5,056 bases of DNA, from positions 1-5,056 of the forward strand of contig JBMNQH010000050.1 in assembly GCA_050944035.1 (NCBI GenBank), written 5' to 3'. This document shows, piece by piece, positions 4,576-5,056 of the stretch. Each line of letters begins with the position of its first letter. Positions within the stretch are counted from its first letter, which is position 1. The stretch is from JBMNQH01 sp050944035. GTDB lineage: Bacteria; Bacillota; Clostridia; Oscillospirales; Oscillospiraceae. The notes beneath the pieces are model-generated. The model was not told where the DNA came from and made no database searches. It saw only the letters and a program-made list of their open reading frames with translations. The translations under genes and the position numbers were made by a program.

Positions 4576-5056
4576 GAAGACAGCCCTTTATTGCAGGCTT
4601 TCCAAAGACGATGAAAGACAGGGTGAGAGCCTGTCCATTGAAACGCAAAAATCTATGCTCGTGCGCTATGCACAGGAGAACGGACTGATACCCTACGAGA
4701 TTTATGTGGATGACGGGTATTCGGGTTTGAACTTTGACAGACCGGACTTTCAGCGAATGATTGATGATGTTGCGACCGGCAAAATCGGTGTGGTCGTTGT
4801 TAAGGATTTAAGCCGTTTCGGTCGTGACCATATCGTTGTCGGGCAGTATCAGGAATTGTATTTTCCGTCCAAAAAGGTGCGTTTTATCGCATTAAACGAC
4901 GGAATTGATACTCTGAACAGTCACAGCACCGACTATGCGGCACTGAAAAATGTAATCAACGAGTTTTACAGCCGTGATACTTCAAGGAAGATAAAAGCCG
5001 CCTTCCGTTCCAGAGCGAAAGACGGAAAGTATCATTCCAAAACTGCGCCGTTTGGG
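4559..5056 (+). CDS. large serine recombinase, TndX/TnpX-like (N-terminal 166 aa, partial)
   Basis: The frame is open from ATG 4559 to the window edge, giving the whole catalytic resolvase domain and the start of the next region. The N-terminus MTQQLKKTALYCRLSKDDE carries the YCRLS motif, with Ser15 as the expected nucleophile and Arg13 beside it. SLSIETQK lies at 24-31, DDGYSGLNFDRP at 51-62, and VVVKDLSRFGRD at 79-90 holds the conserved arginines. NEFYSRDTSRKIKAAFRSRA near 135-154 is the long connecting helix typical of TndX, TnpX and related transposon recombinases, and the visible end KTAPFG begins the next domain. Family members are usually about 500 residues or more, so over two thirds is missing here. 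It excises and integrates the element through a covalent serine intermediate. One element end (att site) is usually found just past this gene, beyond the window. Confidence 0.95.
   Translation, partial: MTQQLKKTALYCRLSKDDERQGESLSIETQKSMLVRYAQENGLIPYEIYVDDGYSGLNFDRPDFQRMIDDVATGKIGVVVVKDLSRFGRDHIVVGQYQELYFPSKKVRFIALNDGIDTLNSHSTDYAALKNVINEFYSRDTSRKIKAAFRSRAKDGKYHSKTAPFG

Overview
The window looks like part of an integrative, mobilizable element from a low-GC Gram-positive bacterium, most likely a gut or rumen Clostridia lineage. This rests on strong AGGAGG-type ribosome binding sites, a MobV relaxase of the MANYAIMR type, a TndX/TnpX-like large serine recombinase, and gene overlaps typical of such elements. 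The lineage is inferred from gene style; no rRNA or other marker is present.

Layout. Positions 1-179 hold the end of an upstream reading frame and a complete 46-residue hypothetical protein, closed by a strong terminator (206-256); a second terminator lies at 377-413. About 780 bases (180-955) then carry no convincing gene. Within them, 415-775 is an AT-rich block with six copies of a CAAGTGARRGG box, most forming the right half of an imperfect hairpin, and 820-935 is a structured leader. A coupled pair follows: a 60-residue basic four-cysteine protein (956-1138) overlapping a RepA-like hexameric ATPase (1128-2129). The 377-base gap after it (2130-2506) carries a candidate MobV origin of transfer, whose two alternative hairpins around the predicted nick mirror pMV158 oriT, followed by two more hairpins. 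Then come the relaxase (2507-3490), a ParB-like protein (3491-4327), a 72-residue unknown protein (4357-4575) and the N-terminal 166 residues of a large serine recombinase (from 4559), which runs off the right edge.

How the parts may work together. The serine recombinase would excise and integrate the element. The relaxase would nick oriT for transfer by a helper conjugation system, since no type IV secretion genes are seen here. The ATPase and ParB-like protein are plasmid-type replication and maintenance functions that could sustain a circular intermediate. The repeat block next to the ATPase operon is the best candidate for an undescribed cis-acting replication or control site, though nothing in the sequence proves that role. 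The upstream 46-residue gene may belong to the same element or to a larger host element.
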